A stretch of DNA of 64,000 nt from Spirochaetota bacterium (GTDB taxonomy: Bacteria; Spirochaetota; Spirochaetia; Treponematales; Rectinemataceae). Location: positions 17,007-81,006 of the forward strand of contig JAJUIB010000014.1 in the NCBI GenBank assembly GCA_029265615.1, in the 5' to 3' direction. The notes beneath the pieces were generated by a model. It saw only the letters and a list, made by a program, of their open reading frames with translations, was not told the DNA's origin and ran no database searches. Positions 44,354 to 54,345 of this stretch are shown here, in pieces. A program made the translations under genes and the position numbers. Position 1 is the stretch's first letter, and the number at the start of each line of letters is the position of its first letter.

Positions 44354-45610
44354 ATGAACTCATACGCACAGATACTCGCAAAACCCCAGGCAGAAAAGGT
44401 CGCGGAGCGGCTCGTGCGCTACGCGAAGATCGGCACCCAGAGCGACCGGCATGTCGCGGCGATCCCCTCGACCGAGGTGCAGTGGGAACTCGCGCGGCTC
44501 CTTGAGGGGGAGCTCAAGGCGCTCGGCCTCTCCGACGTCACCCTCGACGAGCACTGCTACCTCATCGCGCGCCTCCCCGCAAGCCCCGGGCTTGAGCACA
44601 AGCCTTCGATCGGCTTCATGGCCCACATCGACACGGCGAGCGACGTCTCAGGCTCAGGCGTCAAGCCGCGCGTTGTGCGCAACTATGACGGCAAGGCGCT
44701 CGAACTTTCGCCCGGCTACGTCCTCGACCCGCGCGAGTTCCCCGACCTCGCAAGCCATGCCGGGGACACGATTATCGTCACAGACGGCACAACGCTCCTC
44801 GGCGCCGACGATAAGGCAGGCGTCGCGGAGATCATGACCGCGATCGAGTGGCTCATCGCCCATCCCGAGGTCAAGCACGGCCCCATCGAAATCGCCTTCA
44901 CCCCCGACGAAGAGACGGGCAAGGGCATGGACCTCTTCCCGCTCACAACGCTCCGTTCCGTCGCGTGCTATACCTTCGACGGCGGCAAGGTCGGCGAAGT
45001 GGAGGCGGAATGCTTCAATGCCTACGAGGTGAAGGCTGAGTTCACGGGCAAAGCCATCCATATCGGCTCTGCGCGCGGCAAGCTTGCAAATGCCGTCACA
45101 ATGGCGGCGTCCTTTGTCTCCATGCTCCCCTTAAGCGAGGCACCCGAGTCGACCGACGGCTGGTACGGCTACTACTGCCCGCTCGAAATCAAGGGCAGCA
45201 TCGAGAAGGCACATCTCGACATCTTCCTGCGCGATTTTAGCCGCGAGGGCATGGAACGCCGCATCGAGACCTGCAAAGCCCTTGCAAAGGCCGTCGAAGC
45301 GCAGTTCCCCCTCGGCACGGTCACGCTCGAGATCAACAAGCAGTATGTCAACATGCGCGAGAAGCTTGACGCCCGTCCCGAGGTACTCGAGCGCGCGATG
45401 ACGGCAGCACGCCGCGCGGGCGTCGAGCCCTTCGTAAAGCCCATCCGCGGCGGCACCGACGGCGCGCGCCTCACCGAACTCGGCATCCCCACGCCCAACC
45501 TCTTTACGGGCGGCTACAACTACCACAGCCGCTTCGAGTGGGCGAGCGTCGCGGAGATGGTGCTCGCCGTCGACACCGTGATCGAGATCGCAAAGCTCTG
45601 GGCGGAGTGA
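44354..45610 (+). CDS. pepT: Peptidase T (tripeptide aminopeptidase, M20B)
   Basis: 418 aa, the normal PepT length. It is a cytoplasmic two-zinc enzyme that removes the N-terminal residue from tripeptides. Metal ligands and catalytic residues are in place: H91 and D93 in FMAHIDTA, D152/D153 in LGADDKAG, E186/E187 in PDEETG, the FDGG Asp and YNYHSRFEW His. It would feed free amino acids into fermentation. A GTACGC-rich hairpin and a strong terminator follow. Confidence 0.97.
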   Translation: MNSYAQILAKPQAEKVAERLVRYAKIGTQSDRHVAAIPSTEVQWELARLLEGELKALGLSDVTLDEHCYLIARLPASPGLEHKPSIGFMAHIDTASDVSGSGVKPRVVRNYDGKALELSPGYVLDPREFPDLASHAGDTIIVTDGTTLLGADDKAGVAEIMTAIEWLIAHPEVKHGPIEIAFTPDEETGKGMDLFPLTTLRSVACYTFDGGKVGEVEAECFNAYEVKAEFTGKAIHIGSARGKLANAVTMAASFVSMLPLSEAPESTDGWYGYYCPLEIKGSIEKAHLDIFLRDFSREGMERRIETCKALAKAVEAQFPLGTVTLEINKQYVNMREKLDARPEVLERAMTAARRAGVEPFVKPIRGGTDGARLTELGIPTPNLFTGGYNYHSRFEWASVAEMVLAVDTVIEIAKLWAE

Positions 45611-45623
45611 GTGTAGGCCTTGC

Positions 45624-45644
45624 GCGTACGCGTTCCGCGTACGC
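45624..45644. other. Perfect hairpin after pepT
   Basis: GCGTACGCG pairs with CGCGTACGC around TTC, 14 bases after the stop, ahead of the terminator. Confidence 0.5.
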
Positions 45645-45656
45645 TTCCTAAGACAC

Positions 45657-45691
45657 AAAAAGGCCCCCGGCTCACGGCCAGGGGCCTTTTT
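45657..45691. terminator. Bidirectional terminator between pepT and thiolase gene
   Basis: AAAAAGGCCCC pairs with GGGGCCTTTTT around a 13-base loop, with A/T runs on both sides. Confidence 0.85.
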
Positions 45692-45755
45692 ATATCGCAC
45701 ACGACTCGTGCCTTAAGGCCGGGCCGCCCCGGGTCGGGACGGCCCGGAGAACGCA

Positions 45756-46937
45756 TTAGACGCGTTCGACACACATCGCGACGCCCATACCGCCGCCGAT
45801 GCAGAGCGTCGCAAGCCCCTTCTTCGCGCCGCGGCGCCGCATCTCGTAGAGGAGCGTTGTGAGAATGCGCGCGCCCGAGGCGCCGATCGGGTGGCCGATC
45901 GCGATGGCACCGCCGTTCACATTGACCCGCGCCATGTCGAACTTGAGCTCCTTTGCGACCGCAAGCGCCTGCGCGGCAAAGGCCTCGTTGGCCTCGATGA
46001 GGTCGACCTCCTCGAGCTTCCAGCCCGCGCGCTTAAGCGCGAGTCGGACGGCCTCGACGGGACCGATGCCCATGATCGAGGGGTCGCAGCCGTGCCAACC
46101 GTAGGACGCGATGCGCGCCATCGGGGCGAACTTACCGCGCTTGAGCCCCTCCTCGTCGGCGACAACGATTGCCGCGGAGCCGTCGTTGATCCCGGATGCA
46201 TTGCCCGCCGTGACGCTACCGTCCGGCTTGAACGCCGGCTTGAGCTTTGCAAGCGACTCGGCGGTCACGCCCGGACGGATGAACTCGTCCCGGTCGAAGA
46301 CGAGGGGCTCGCCCTTTTTCTGGGGGATGAGAACGGGAACGATCTCGTCCTTGAAGCGCCCCTCGGCCTGGGCCTTCTCCGCCTTGTTCTGCGATGCGGC
46401 GGCAAAGGCGTCCTGCTCGGCGCGGGAGATTCCGTACTTCGCGGCAAGGTTCTCGGCGGTAATGCCCATGTGATAGCCGTTGAAGATGTCGGTAAGGCCG
46501 TCGAAGACCATGCCGTCCGTCAGCTCGCCGTTCCCCATGCGGTATCCCGTCCGGGCCTGCTTGAGGTAGTAGGGGGCAAGACTCATGCTCTCCACACCGC
46601 CTGCGATGACGAGCGAGGCGTCGCCCGCCTTGATCTCCTGCGCGGCAGCGGCGACGGAGCGCAAGCCCGAGCCGCAGACCATATTGATCGTCATCGCCGT
46701 TTTTTCGACAGGGATGCCCGATTTGACGAGGACCTGGCGCGCGACGTTCTGCCCCAGCCCCGCCTGGAGGACGCAACCAAGGAGGAGCTCGTCGACGCCC
46801 GCCCCCTCGAGCGCGGCGCGCTTCATGACCGCCTCGACAACGCTGCGGCCGAGTTCGACAGGCGACACGGCGGCAAGGCTGCCACCGAAGGAACCGACCG
46901 CGGTGCGTGCCGCATCGGCGATATACACATCTTTCAT
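45756..46937 (-). CDS. thlA: Acetyl-CoA C-acetyltransferase (thiolase)
   Basis: 393 aa. Condenses or, in this context, cleaves acetoacetyl-CoA to two acetyl-CoA. The catalytic Cys88 ([11 protein letters not shown]), His349 ([10 protein letters not shown]) and Cys379 (TLCIGGGMG) are all present. AAGGAG lies eight bases before the ATG. It sits downstream of the CoA-transferase genes in the same direction, which supply its acetoacetyl-CoA. A strong terminator lies between, so it needs readthrough or its own promoter, which I cannot identify. Confidence 0.96.
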   Translation of the reverse strand: MKDVYIADAARTAVGSFGGSLAAVSPVELGRSVVEAVMKRAALEGAGVDELLLGCVLQAGLGQNVARQVLVKSGIPVEKTAMTINMVCGSGLRSVAAAAQEIKAGDASLVIAGGVESMSLAPYYLKQARTGYRMGNGELTDGMVFDGLTDIFNGYHMGITAENLAAKYGISRAEQDAFAAASQNKAEKAQAEGRFKDEIVPVLIPQKKGEPLVFDRDEFIRPGVTAESLAKLKPAFKPDGSVTAGNASGINDGSAAIVVADEEGLKRGKFAPMARIASYGWHGCDPSIMGIGPVEAVRLALKRAGWKLEEVDLIEANEAFAAQALAVAKELKFDMARVNVNGGAIAIGHPIGASGARILTTLLYEMRRRGAKKGLATLCIGGGMGVAMCVERV

Positions 46938-46961
46938 ATCGATAACTCCTTACCTAGATAT

Positions 46962-46989
46962 AAAAAGGGCGGCGCTTCCCGCGCCGCCC
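46962..46989 (-). terminator. Terminator between CoA-transferase beta gene and thiolase gene
   Basis: On the minus strand GGGCGGCGC and GCGCCGCCC pair around five bases, followed by TTTTT. It ends the atoDA transcript or lowers thiolase expression. Confidence 0.85.
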
Positions 46990-47049
46990 TTTCGTTCAAG
47001 CACCATGCGCGGCCGATCTTGGCCGCGACGAGCATCGACATCGCATCCC

Positions 47050-47712
47050 TTATGCGGTGAACTGCCTGCAATCGGGCGCGATCACCACGTTCGCGTCGGT
47101 CTTTTCGACGATCCACGCAGGCGTATAGGGCGCAAAGTACTCTTTAAGCACAAAGGCGCCGTTTTCCACGTGGAAGAGCCCAAGGTCGGTCACGACGTAA
47201 TCGACCTCGTGCGCGGCGGTGAGGGGAAGGCTACAGCGCCGCTTGAGCTTGGAAGCCCCGGACTTCTCGAAGTGCGTGGTCGCCGCGATGACGACGCGCG
47301 AACCGGCGACGAGGTCCATGGCACCACCCATGCCCGGCACCATCTTGCCGGGGATCTTGTAGTTCGCGAGGTTCCCCTCCTGGTCGACCTCGAGGACGCC
47401 GAGCACCGTCGCGTCGACATGGCCGCCCCGAATGATACCGAAGCTCGTTGCCGAATCGAAAAAGGCTCCACCCGGCAGGATGGTGACCGGCATCGCGCCC
47501 GCATTCGTAAGATCCTTGTCCTCCTTATCTTTCTCGGGCGCGGGGCCGAGACCGATGAGACCGTTCTCACTCTGGAGGTTGACGACCACATCCTTCGGGA
47601 GGTAATTCGCGACAAGGGTCGGAAGACCGATGCCGAGGTTGACGACGTCGCCCGACTTGAGCATAAGGGCGATGCGCTTTGCGATGATGTCCTTGTTCTC
47701 CTGGTACTCCAT
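47050..47712 (-). CDS. atoA: Butyrate/acetoacetate CoA-transferase, beta subunit
   Basis: 220 aa. With the alpha subunit it moves CoA between acyl-CoAs and acetoacetate. The catalytic Glu is E49 in LQSENGLIGLG, and the family segments GIGLPTLVANYL and GGAMDLVAGSRVVIA are seen. It starts 12 bases after the alpha subunit gene. In the lysine pathway it would activate the acetoacetate released by Kce to acetoacetyl-CoA for the thiolase, using butyryl-CoA or similar as donor. Confidence 0.95.
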   Translation of the reverse strand: MEYQENKDIIAKRIALMLKSGDVVNLGIGLPTLVANYLPKDVVVNLQSENGLIGLGPAPEKDKEDKDLTNAGAMPVTILPGGAFFDSATSFGIIRGGHVDATVLGVLEVDQEGNLANYKIPGKMVPGMGGAMDLVAGSRVVIAATTHFEKSGASKLKRRCSLPLTAAHEVDYVVTDLGLFHVENGAFVLKEYFAPYTPAWIVEKTDANVVIAPDCRQFTA

Positions 47713-47724
47713 GCACGGCCCCCT

Positions 47725-48396
47725 TCACGCCTTCACAAGGTAGTCGACGAAAATGGAGGGCGTGTGCACCGCGTCGGGATCGATGTCGCCGATCTCGACG
47801 ATCTCCTCGACCTCGGCGACGACGGTTTTGCAGGCCATCGCCATGAGCGGGTTGAAGTTGCGCGCCGTCTTCGAATAAACGAGGTTGCCCGCCTTGTCGG
47901 CCTTTTTCGCCTTGATGAGCGCGATGTCGCCGGGCAATGCCTCCTCAAGGAGATAGGTCCGCCCGCCCACCTCGAGCTTCCGCTTGCCCTCCTCGACCTC
48001 GGTGCCGACGCCCGTCGGCGTGAGGACGCCGCCCAGTCCGCAGCCCGCCGCACGGATTCGCTCCGCGAGCGTGCCCTGGGGCACAAGGTCGACCTGCGCC
48101 TCGCCTGAGTTCATCTGACGCTGCGTCTCGGGGTTCGTGCCGATGTGCGACACGATCATGCGCGAGAACTGCTTGTTCTTCACCAGGACCGAAACGCCGT
48201 TCTCGCGCCCGTTCTTCTGGTCGAGCACAGCCGTGTCGTTGCAGACGAGGGTGAGGTTTTTCGTTCCTTGAGCGGCGAGGGCCGCGATGATCCCCTCCGG
48301 GGAGCCGCAGCCAAGGAAGCCGCCCACGTGGACCGTCATCCCGTCCTTCACCAGCTTCGCGGCCTCCGCCGCGGTGATGATAGGCTTTTGAGTCAC
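47725..48396 (-). CDS. atoD: Butyrate/acetoacetate CoA-transferase, alpha subunit
   Basis: 223 aa. Segments TVHVGGFLGCGSPEGIIAAL and GVGTEVEEGKRKLEVGGRTYLLEEALPGDIALIKAKKADKAGNLVY are typical of the alpha subunit. The GTG at 48396 has GGAGG eight bases upstream; the longer frame to 48501 would run through the promoter and operator. It begins an atoDA unit divergent from the AtoE-type transporter, with a palindrome-flanked promoter. Confidence 0.95.
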   Translation of the reverse strand: MTQKPIITAAEAAKLVKDGMTVHVGGFLGCGSPEGIIAALAAQGTKNLTLVCNDTAVLDQKNGRENGVSVLVKNKQFSRMIVSHIGTNPETQRQMNSGEAQVDLVPQGTLAERIRAAGCGLGGVLTPTGVGTEVEEGKRKLEVGGRTYLLEEALPGDIALIKAKKADKAGNLVYSKTARNFNPLMAMACKTVVAEVEEIVEIGDIDPDAVHTPSIFVDYLVKA

Positions 48397-48415
48397 GAGG
48401 CTATCCTCCGGGAAA

Positions 48416-48421
48416 ATTATA
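48416..48421 (-). promoter_or_regulatory. Second -10-like box for atoD
   Basis: A perfect TATAAT on the minus strand 20 bases before the GTG, but without a convincing -35. Confidence 0.35.
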
Positions 48422-48469
48422 GAAGAGAAAGGCCGGGCGGGGGGCAAGCCCGGGCCGTCCGGACGATTC

Positions 48470-48501
48470 AGTATAGCACGATTGTACGAACTGTGGTACA
48501 A
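48470..48501 (-). promoter_or_regulatory. Extended -10 promoter with overlapping operator upstream of atoDA
   Basis: On the minus strand TGCTATACT (TATACT at 48470-48475) is an extended -10 box. The inverted repeat TTGTAC-N8-GTACAA (48482-48501) covers its -35 region. It sits between the divergent atoDA and transporter genes in an AT-richer patch, as expected for a regulator site controlling one or both. Confidence 0.55.
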
Positions 48502-48666
48502 CTAATCAAGTCTTTGGTGCTTTATTTCTCCATATAGTTTTTGGCATCTGTAAGGGGCTTAGGGCCCCCGCAGGGCTTTAAAGTCCGTGCGGATCCTCAG
48601 CCTCGATGCCGCAGGCGCCCCCGTAAGGATGGCCCCGCGCGATAATCCCACATGTGGAGGAAGATC
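48502..48666. other. Intergenic upstream of the AtoE-type transporter
   Basis: AT-rich at 48502-48545 with a plus-strand TATAGT at about 48534 but no clear -35, then GC-rich to the SD at 48656. No gene seen. Confidence 0.4.
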
Positions 48667-49983
48667 GTGAAAGGTCTTACTCGGTTCTTTGTGAAGGTAT
48701 CGCAGAAATACCTCCCCGATGCCTTCTTGTTTGCAATCATCCTGACGGTGATTGCCTTTGGTCTTGCCCTCGGGCTCACGGGCAAGACCTTCATCGAGGT
48801 CCTCGCTGCCTGGGGCGGCGGGCTCTGGGGCATCCTCGCCTTCGCGATGCAGATGACCCTCATCCTCGTGACCGGCCATGCACTCGCCTCGAGTCCGCCC
48901 GTGAAGAGCGGCCTCAAGGCGATCGCCTCGGTGGCGAAAAACCCCGTCCAGGGCCTCATGCTCACCTCCTTTGTCACGGCGGTGGCATGCTGGCTCAACT
49001 GGGGCTTCGGCCTCATCGTCGGCGCCCTTCTCGCCCGCGAGGTCGCGAAGCGGGTCCGCGGCATCGACTACGGCATGCTCGTCGCCGCCGCCTACTCGGG
49101 CTTCGTCGTCTGGCATGGCGGCATCTCGGGCTCCATCCCTCTCGCGGTGGCCTCGAAGGGGCACATCGTCGAAAACCTCACCGGCATCATCCCCGTCTCC
49201 CGCACCATCTTTGCGCCCTTCAACCTCGCCATAAGCGGCGCGATGATCATCGCCCTCCCCCTTCTCTTTATGTTCATGGGCCGCGGCAAAACCGACGTCG
49301 TCGAAATCGACCCCGCCCTCCTCGCCGACGAGCCCATCCCCGAGGAAGACCCCAAGCGGAGCCCTGCCGCGCGGCTTGAAAACTCCCGCATTGTCACCTG
49401 GCTTTTCGGCCTCATGGGTCTTGGCTACCTCGTCTACCACTTCGCGACCAAGGGCTTCGATCTCAACCTCAATATCGTCATCACGATCTTCCTCTTCCTC
49501 GGCATCCTCCTCCACGGGACGCCGATCCGCTACGTCAGAGCCGTCGATCAGGCGATCAAGGGTGCAGGCGGCATCGCGCTCCAATTTCCTCTCTACGGCG
49601 GCATCCAGGGCATCATGGTGACCACGGGGCTCGCCGGCATCATTGCAAACTGGTTTGTCTCCTTCTCGACGCCGAACACCTTTCCGCTCTTCACCTTCTT
49701 TGCAGGCGGCCTCATCAACTTCTTTGTGCCCTCTGGCGGCGGACAGTGGGTCGTCCAGGGGCCGATCAACATCCCCGCGGGCATGAAGCTCGGCGTCGAC
49801 CCCGCGGTCGTCGCGATGGGCATCTCCTATGGCGACCAGTGGACGAACATGGTCCAGCCCTTCTGGGCCCTTCCGCTCCTCGGCATCGCCAAGCTCGGAA
49901 TCCGCGACATCATGGGCTACTGCATGATGACCCTTCTTGTGACGGGCGCCATCATCGCGGCGGGCCTCCTCTTTTTGGTGTGA
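48667..49983 (+). CDS. atoE: Short-chain fatty acid transporter, AtoE family
   Basis: 438 aa, about 10-12 hydrophobic helices. It matches the AtoE family that moves short-chain fatty acids (acetoacetate, butyrate) across the inner membrane; ACWLNWGFGLIVGALLARE, YSGFVVWHGGISGSIPLAVA, FVPSGGGQWVVQGPI and MVQPFWALPLLGIA are family segments. An ATG at 48652 exists, but GGAGG (48656-48660) lies within that frame and six bases before the GTG at 48667, which I take as start. Placed divergently from atoDA, it probably exports the acid products of lysine fermentation. Confidence 0.92.
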   Translation: MKGLTRFFVKVSQKYLPDAFLFAIILTVIAFGLALGLTGKTFIEVLAAWGGGLWGILAFAMQMTLILVTGHALASSPPVKSGLKAIASVAKNPVQGLMLTSFVTAVACWLNWGFGLIVGALLAREVAKRVRGIDYGMLVAAAYSGFVVWHGGISGSIPLAVASKGHIVENLTGIIPVSRTIFAPFNLAISGAMIIALPLLFMFMGRGKTDVVEIDPALLADEPIPEEDPKRSPAARLENSRIVTWLFGLMGLGYLVYHFATKGFDLNLNIVITIFLFLGILLHGTPIRYVRAVDQAIKGAGGIALQFPLYGGIQGIMVTTGLAGIIANWFVSFSTPNTFPLFTFFAGGLINFFVPSGGGQWVVQGPINIPAGMKLGVDPAVVAMGISYGDQWTNMVQPFWALPLLGIAKLGIRDIMGYCMMTLLVTGAIIAAGLLFLV

Positions 49984-50021
49984 CGCCTCGCGGTGTGACA
50001 CCTGCCACAAGCTAGAAACCT

Positions 50022-50054
50022 AAAAAAGCCGCCCCGTAAGGGGGCGGCTTTTTT
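50022..50054. terminator. Bidirectional terminator
   Basis: AAAAAAGCCGCCCC pairs with GGGGCGGCTTTTTT around five bases, between the convergent atoE and NhaC-family genes. Confidence 0.9.
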
Positions 50055-50120
50055 GTGCACCTTGCGGGATAAGGCTCCTTAAAAGCCTCAAAGCTCCGCA
50101 CGCACAAGGTGATACGCGCT

Positions 50121-51764
<1,644 letters not shown>

Positions 51765-51800
51765 TGATTCGCCTCCTTGGAGTGTGTGACTGCAAGCTCC

Positions 51801-51829
51801 ATTGTGCCCCCGCGGAAGCGAATACGCAA
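51801..51829 (-). promoter_or_regulatory. Promoter of the NhaC-family gene
   Basis: TTGCGT-N17-CACAAT on the minus strand, about 37 bases before the ATG. Confidence 0.5.
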
Positions 51830-51864
51830 CCGTTTTTTGTCGCGGGAAAGAGTCCCTAAAGCAC

Positions 51865-51899
51865 AAAGCCTCCCCGGGGTTTAGTCCCGGGGAGGCTTT
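51865..51899. terminator. Terminator after kamE
   Basis: AAAGCCTCCCCGGG pairs perfectly with CCCGGGGAGGCTTT around seven bases, 80 bases past the kamE stop; the 14-bp stem carries short A/T ends in both directions. Confidence 0.8.
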
Positions 51900-51978
51900 T
51901 CTTGTTCGCGCAAGGCGCGCGGCTCAAGGCGGCACCGAGCTTCCGCTGTGGCGACCGCCCGCGGCTTCTTAAGCCGGC

Positions 51979-52722
51979 CTAGGCGTGCATGCGCTCCGCA
52001 ATTCTCCGCACAATAAAACTCGCAACGTGTTCGGCATAGGAACCCTTGCCGAAGCCAACGTCGTAACCAAGCTCGACGGCGAGTTTATTGGAAATGCGCG
52101 GCCCACCCGCAACGCAGATAAAGCGCCCGCGCTCGCCCTTGGCCTCGAGAAGCTCGATGAACTGCGTCATGTTCTGGATGTGGATGTCCTTCTGCGTGAC
52201 GACCTGCGAAACGAGGATCGCATCGGCGTTGACCTTTTCCGCGAACTCGATGAGCTTCTCGTTCGGCACCTGCGCGCCGAGGTTGTAGGCCTCGAGCATC
52301 GCGTAGCGTTCAAGGCCGAAGTGGTGGTTATAGCCCTTCATGTTCATGATGGCGTCGATGCCGACGGTGTGCGCGTCGAAGCCGGTGCAGGCGCCGACGA
52401 CGACGACCTTGCGCCCAATCTTCTCCCGCACGAAGGCGTTGACCTCGTCCATGTGCATCACTTCGTCCTCACTCGCCGCCTCGTCCGCCTCGACCGCGTC
52501 GTAGTCGATGCCCGCCTCCGTCTTGGCGTAGGCGACGTAGAACGAAAAGCCGTCGGATATCCGCGAGGAGTGCACGATTTCGCAATCCTTGAAGCCCCAG
52601 CCGAGCACCATGAGGCGCGCGGCCTCGCGCCCCTTCGCCCCGTCGGGGACGGGAAGCGTGAAGGAGAGCTGCACCTTGCCGTCGTCGAGCGTGTCGCCGT
52701 AGGGCCTGACTATGTTCGCCAT
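51979..52722 (-). CDS. kamE: Lysine 5,6-aminomutase, beta subunit
   Basis: 247 aa. Binds adenosylcobalamin and PLP and, with KamD, moves the terminal amino group of beta-lysine to C5, giving 3,5-diaminohexanoate. The base-off cobalamin motif DxHxxG is D116-A-H118-TV-G121, and the PLP lysine is K129 in MNMKGYNHH, at the family spacing of 11 from the His. Last gene of the kam operon, starting 22 bases after kamD, with a strong terminator downstream. Confidence 0.97.
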   Translation of the reverse strand: MANIVRPYGDTLDDGKVQLSFTLPVPDGAKGREAARLMVLGWGFKDCEIVHSSRISDGFSFYVAYAKTEAGIDYDAVEADEAASEDEVMHMDEVNAFVREKIGRKVVVVGACTGFDAHTVGIDAIMNMKGYNHHFGLERYAMLEAYNLGAQVPNEKLIEFAEKVNADAILVSQVVTQKDIHIQNMTQFIELLEAKGERGRFICVAGGPRISNKLAVELGYDVGFGKGSYAEHVASFIVRRIAERMHA

Positions 52723-52743
52723 TTCCGATCCCTCCTCTGTGCC

Positions 52744-54345
52744 CTAGCGCCGCCCCGCGGCGCTGTAGTCGCGGCCCCTCTCAGGTAGGCCAAGCTCGGC
52801 CTTGAGCGCATCCTCGACGGGGTTCCAGTACTCGGGGCCCTTCTTGACAAGACCGTCAAGCCCCTTGCCCATGTCCTTCGGCCGCTTCACCTCCGCAAAA
52901 AGCCCCTTTTCGATTGCCTCGAGGAGGCCAAGGTCCTCGACCTCGGCTAAGAACTCCACGGTGCGGTCGAGCACTTCCTTCGCGCGGCCGACGACGATGC
53001 CGTCCTTTTTGAACTCGACCTCGTCGTAGAAGTCCGCGATGTTATTGAAAACGTACTTGCAGTTCTCCACCGCGATGTCGCGGTCCATCATGAAGGGCGT
53101 ATGGATCGCCTCGGTGAGCATGCCAAGGAGGTGGATGCCCTGATTCGTCGCCTTCGACACGAAGTTGAACATCGTGTCCATCGCAAGGCCCTTGAATATG
53201 TCGCCTGACATGAACTTGGTCGGCGGCATGTACTTAAGCGGATGCTCGGGGAATATCTCGCGCGCCATCTGCGCCTGCGCAAGCTCGTAGAGGAAGCCAT
53301 TCTTAATGGAGGGGTCCATCTCAAAGGCGTGCCCGAGACCCATGAGCCTGGCGGGGAGCCCCGCCGCGAAGCCGAACTGCTCGTTGAGGAACTGGCTCGC
53401 AAGCACCGTGTAGGCCTTTTCGTAGGCATCGCTCGTCGTGAGATAGTTGTCCTCACCAGTGTTAATCGTAATGCCGGCGAAGGAATTGATCATGCGGCTG
53501 AACTTCTGGTCGACGAAGGTGCGGTACGCGTTGATGTCGCGGAAAAGGATACCGTACATCGAGTCGTTGAGCATCATGTCGAGCCGTTCGAGCGCGCCCA
53601 TCGCGGCGATCTCGGGCATGCAGAGGCCCGAAGCATAGTTCGTGAGCCAGATGTAGCGCTTCTCGCGTTCGGCAACCTCGTCGAGCGCGGCCCGCATGAT
53701 GCGGAAGTTCTCCTGCGTCGCGTAGGTGCCGCCGAATCCCTCGGTCGTCGCACCGAAGGGCACATAGTCGAGAAGGCTCTGGGCGGTCGTGCGGATGACC
53801 GCAATGACGTCGGCGCCCTTCTCGGCCGCCGCCTGCGCCTGCTTCACATCCTCGTAGATGTTGCCCGTCGCGACAATAAGATAAATGAGGGGCTTACCGT
53901 TCCGATCCTTCCACTCCTCCATCTTTGCGTCGCGCGTCGCGCGGTTCTTCCTGATGCGCCCGAGGCCCGCCTCGACGAGCTCAAGACCCTTCCGCCTGAT
54001 AGCCTCACGATCGCCCATGGGCTCGTCGACGATCCGCCAGCCCTCCGCAATACGCTTGTTGAGTGCCTCGACGGAGCCGCCGGTCTTAAGGAGGGCGTTC
54101 ACATAACGCGCAAGCGCCCCGCCTTCAAGGCCGCCGGCCGAGGACTTGATCTGGTCGACGACGAGGTTGGGGACGGGGACGCCGTCTGCGTTCGCGCCGT
54201 CGGCGCCGACGATGCGGAGCGTCGCGCGCTCTACCGTGACCGTGGTATGCCCGTCGACGAAGTCGAGAATGGGCGCGACGCAGTTCGTAGCAAGCTCGCG
54301 GGCCCGCGCGATCTTGTCCTTGGGTAAGCCTAACTTCTCCTTCAT
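52744..54345 (-). CDS. kamD: Lysine 5,6-aminomutase, alpha subunit
   Basis: 533 aa, the usual size. It forms the barrel that holds the substrate and PLP while KamE supplies cobalamin. TTAQSLLDYVPFGATTEGFGGTYATQENFRIMR, GLCMPEIAAMGALERLDMMLNDSMYGILFRDIN and GLGHAFEMDPSIKNGFLYELAQAQMAREIFP are characteristic segments. Its ATG shares ATGA with the kamC stop and has GGAGAGGA just upstream. Confidence 0.97.
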   Translation of the reverse strand: MKEKLGLPKDKIARARELATNCVAPILDFVDGHTTVTVERATLRIVGADGANADGVPVPNLVVDQIKSSAGGLEGGALARYVNALLKTGGSVEALNKRIAEGWRIVDEPMGDREAIRRKGLELVEAGLGRIRKNRATRDAKMEEWKDRNGKPLIYLIVATGNIYEDVKQAQAAAEKGADVIAVIRTTAQSLLDYVPFGATTEGFGGTYATQENFRIMRAALDEVAEREKRYIWLTNYASGLCMPEIAAMGALERLDMMLNDSMYGILFRDINAYRTFVDQKFSRMINSFAGITINTGEDNYLTTSDAYEKAYTVLASQFLNEQFGFAAGLPARLMGLGHAFEMDPSIKNGFLYELAQAQMAREIFPEHPLKYMPPTKFMSGDIFKGLAMDTMFNFVSKATNQGIHLLGMLTEAIHTPFMMDRDIAVENCKYVFNNIADFYDEVEFKKDGIVVGRAKEVLDRTVEFLAEVEDLGLLEAIEKGLFAEVKRPKDMGKGLDGLVKKGPEYWNPVEDALKAELGLPERGRDYSAAGRR

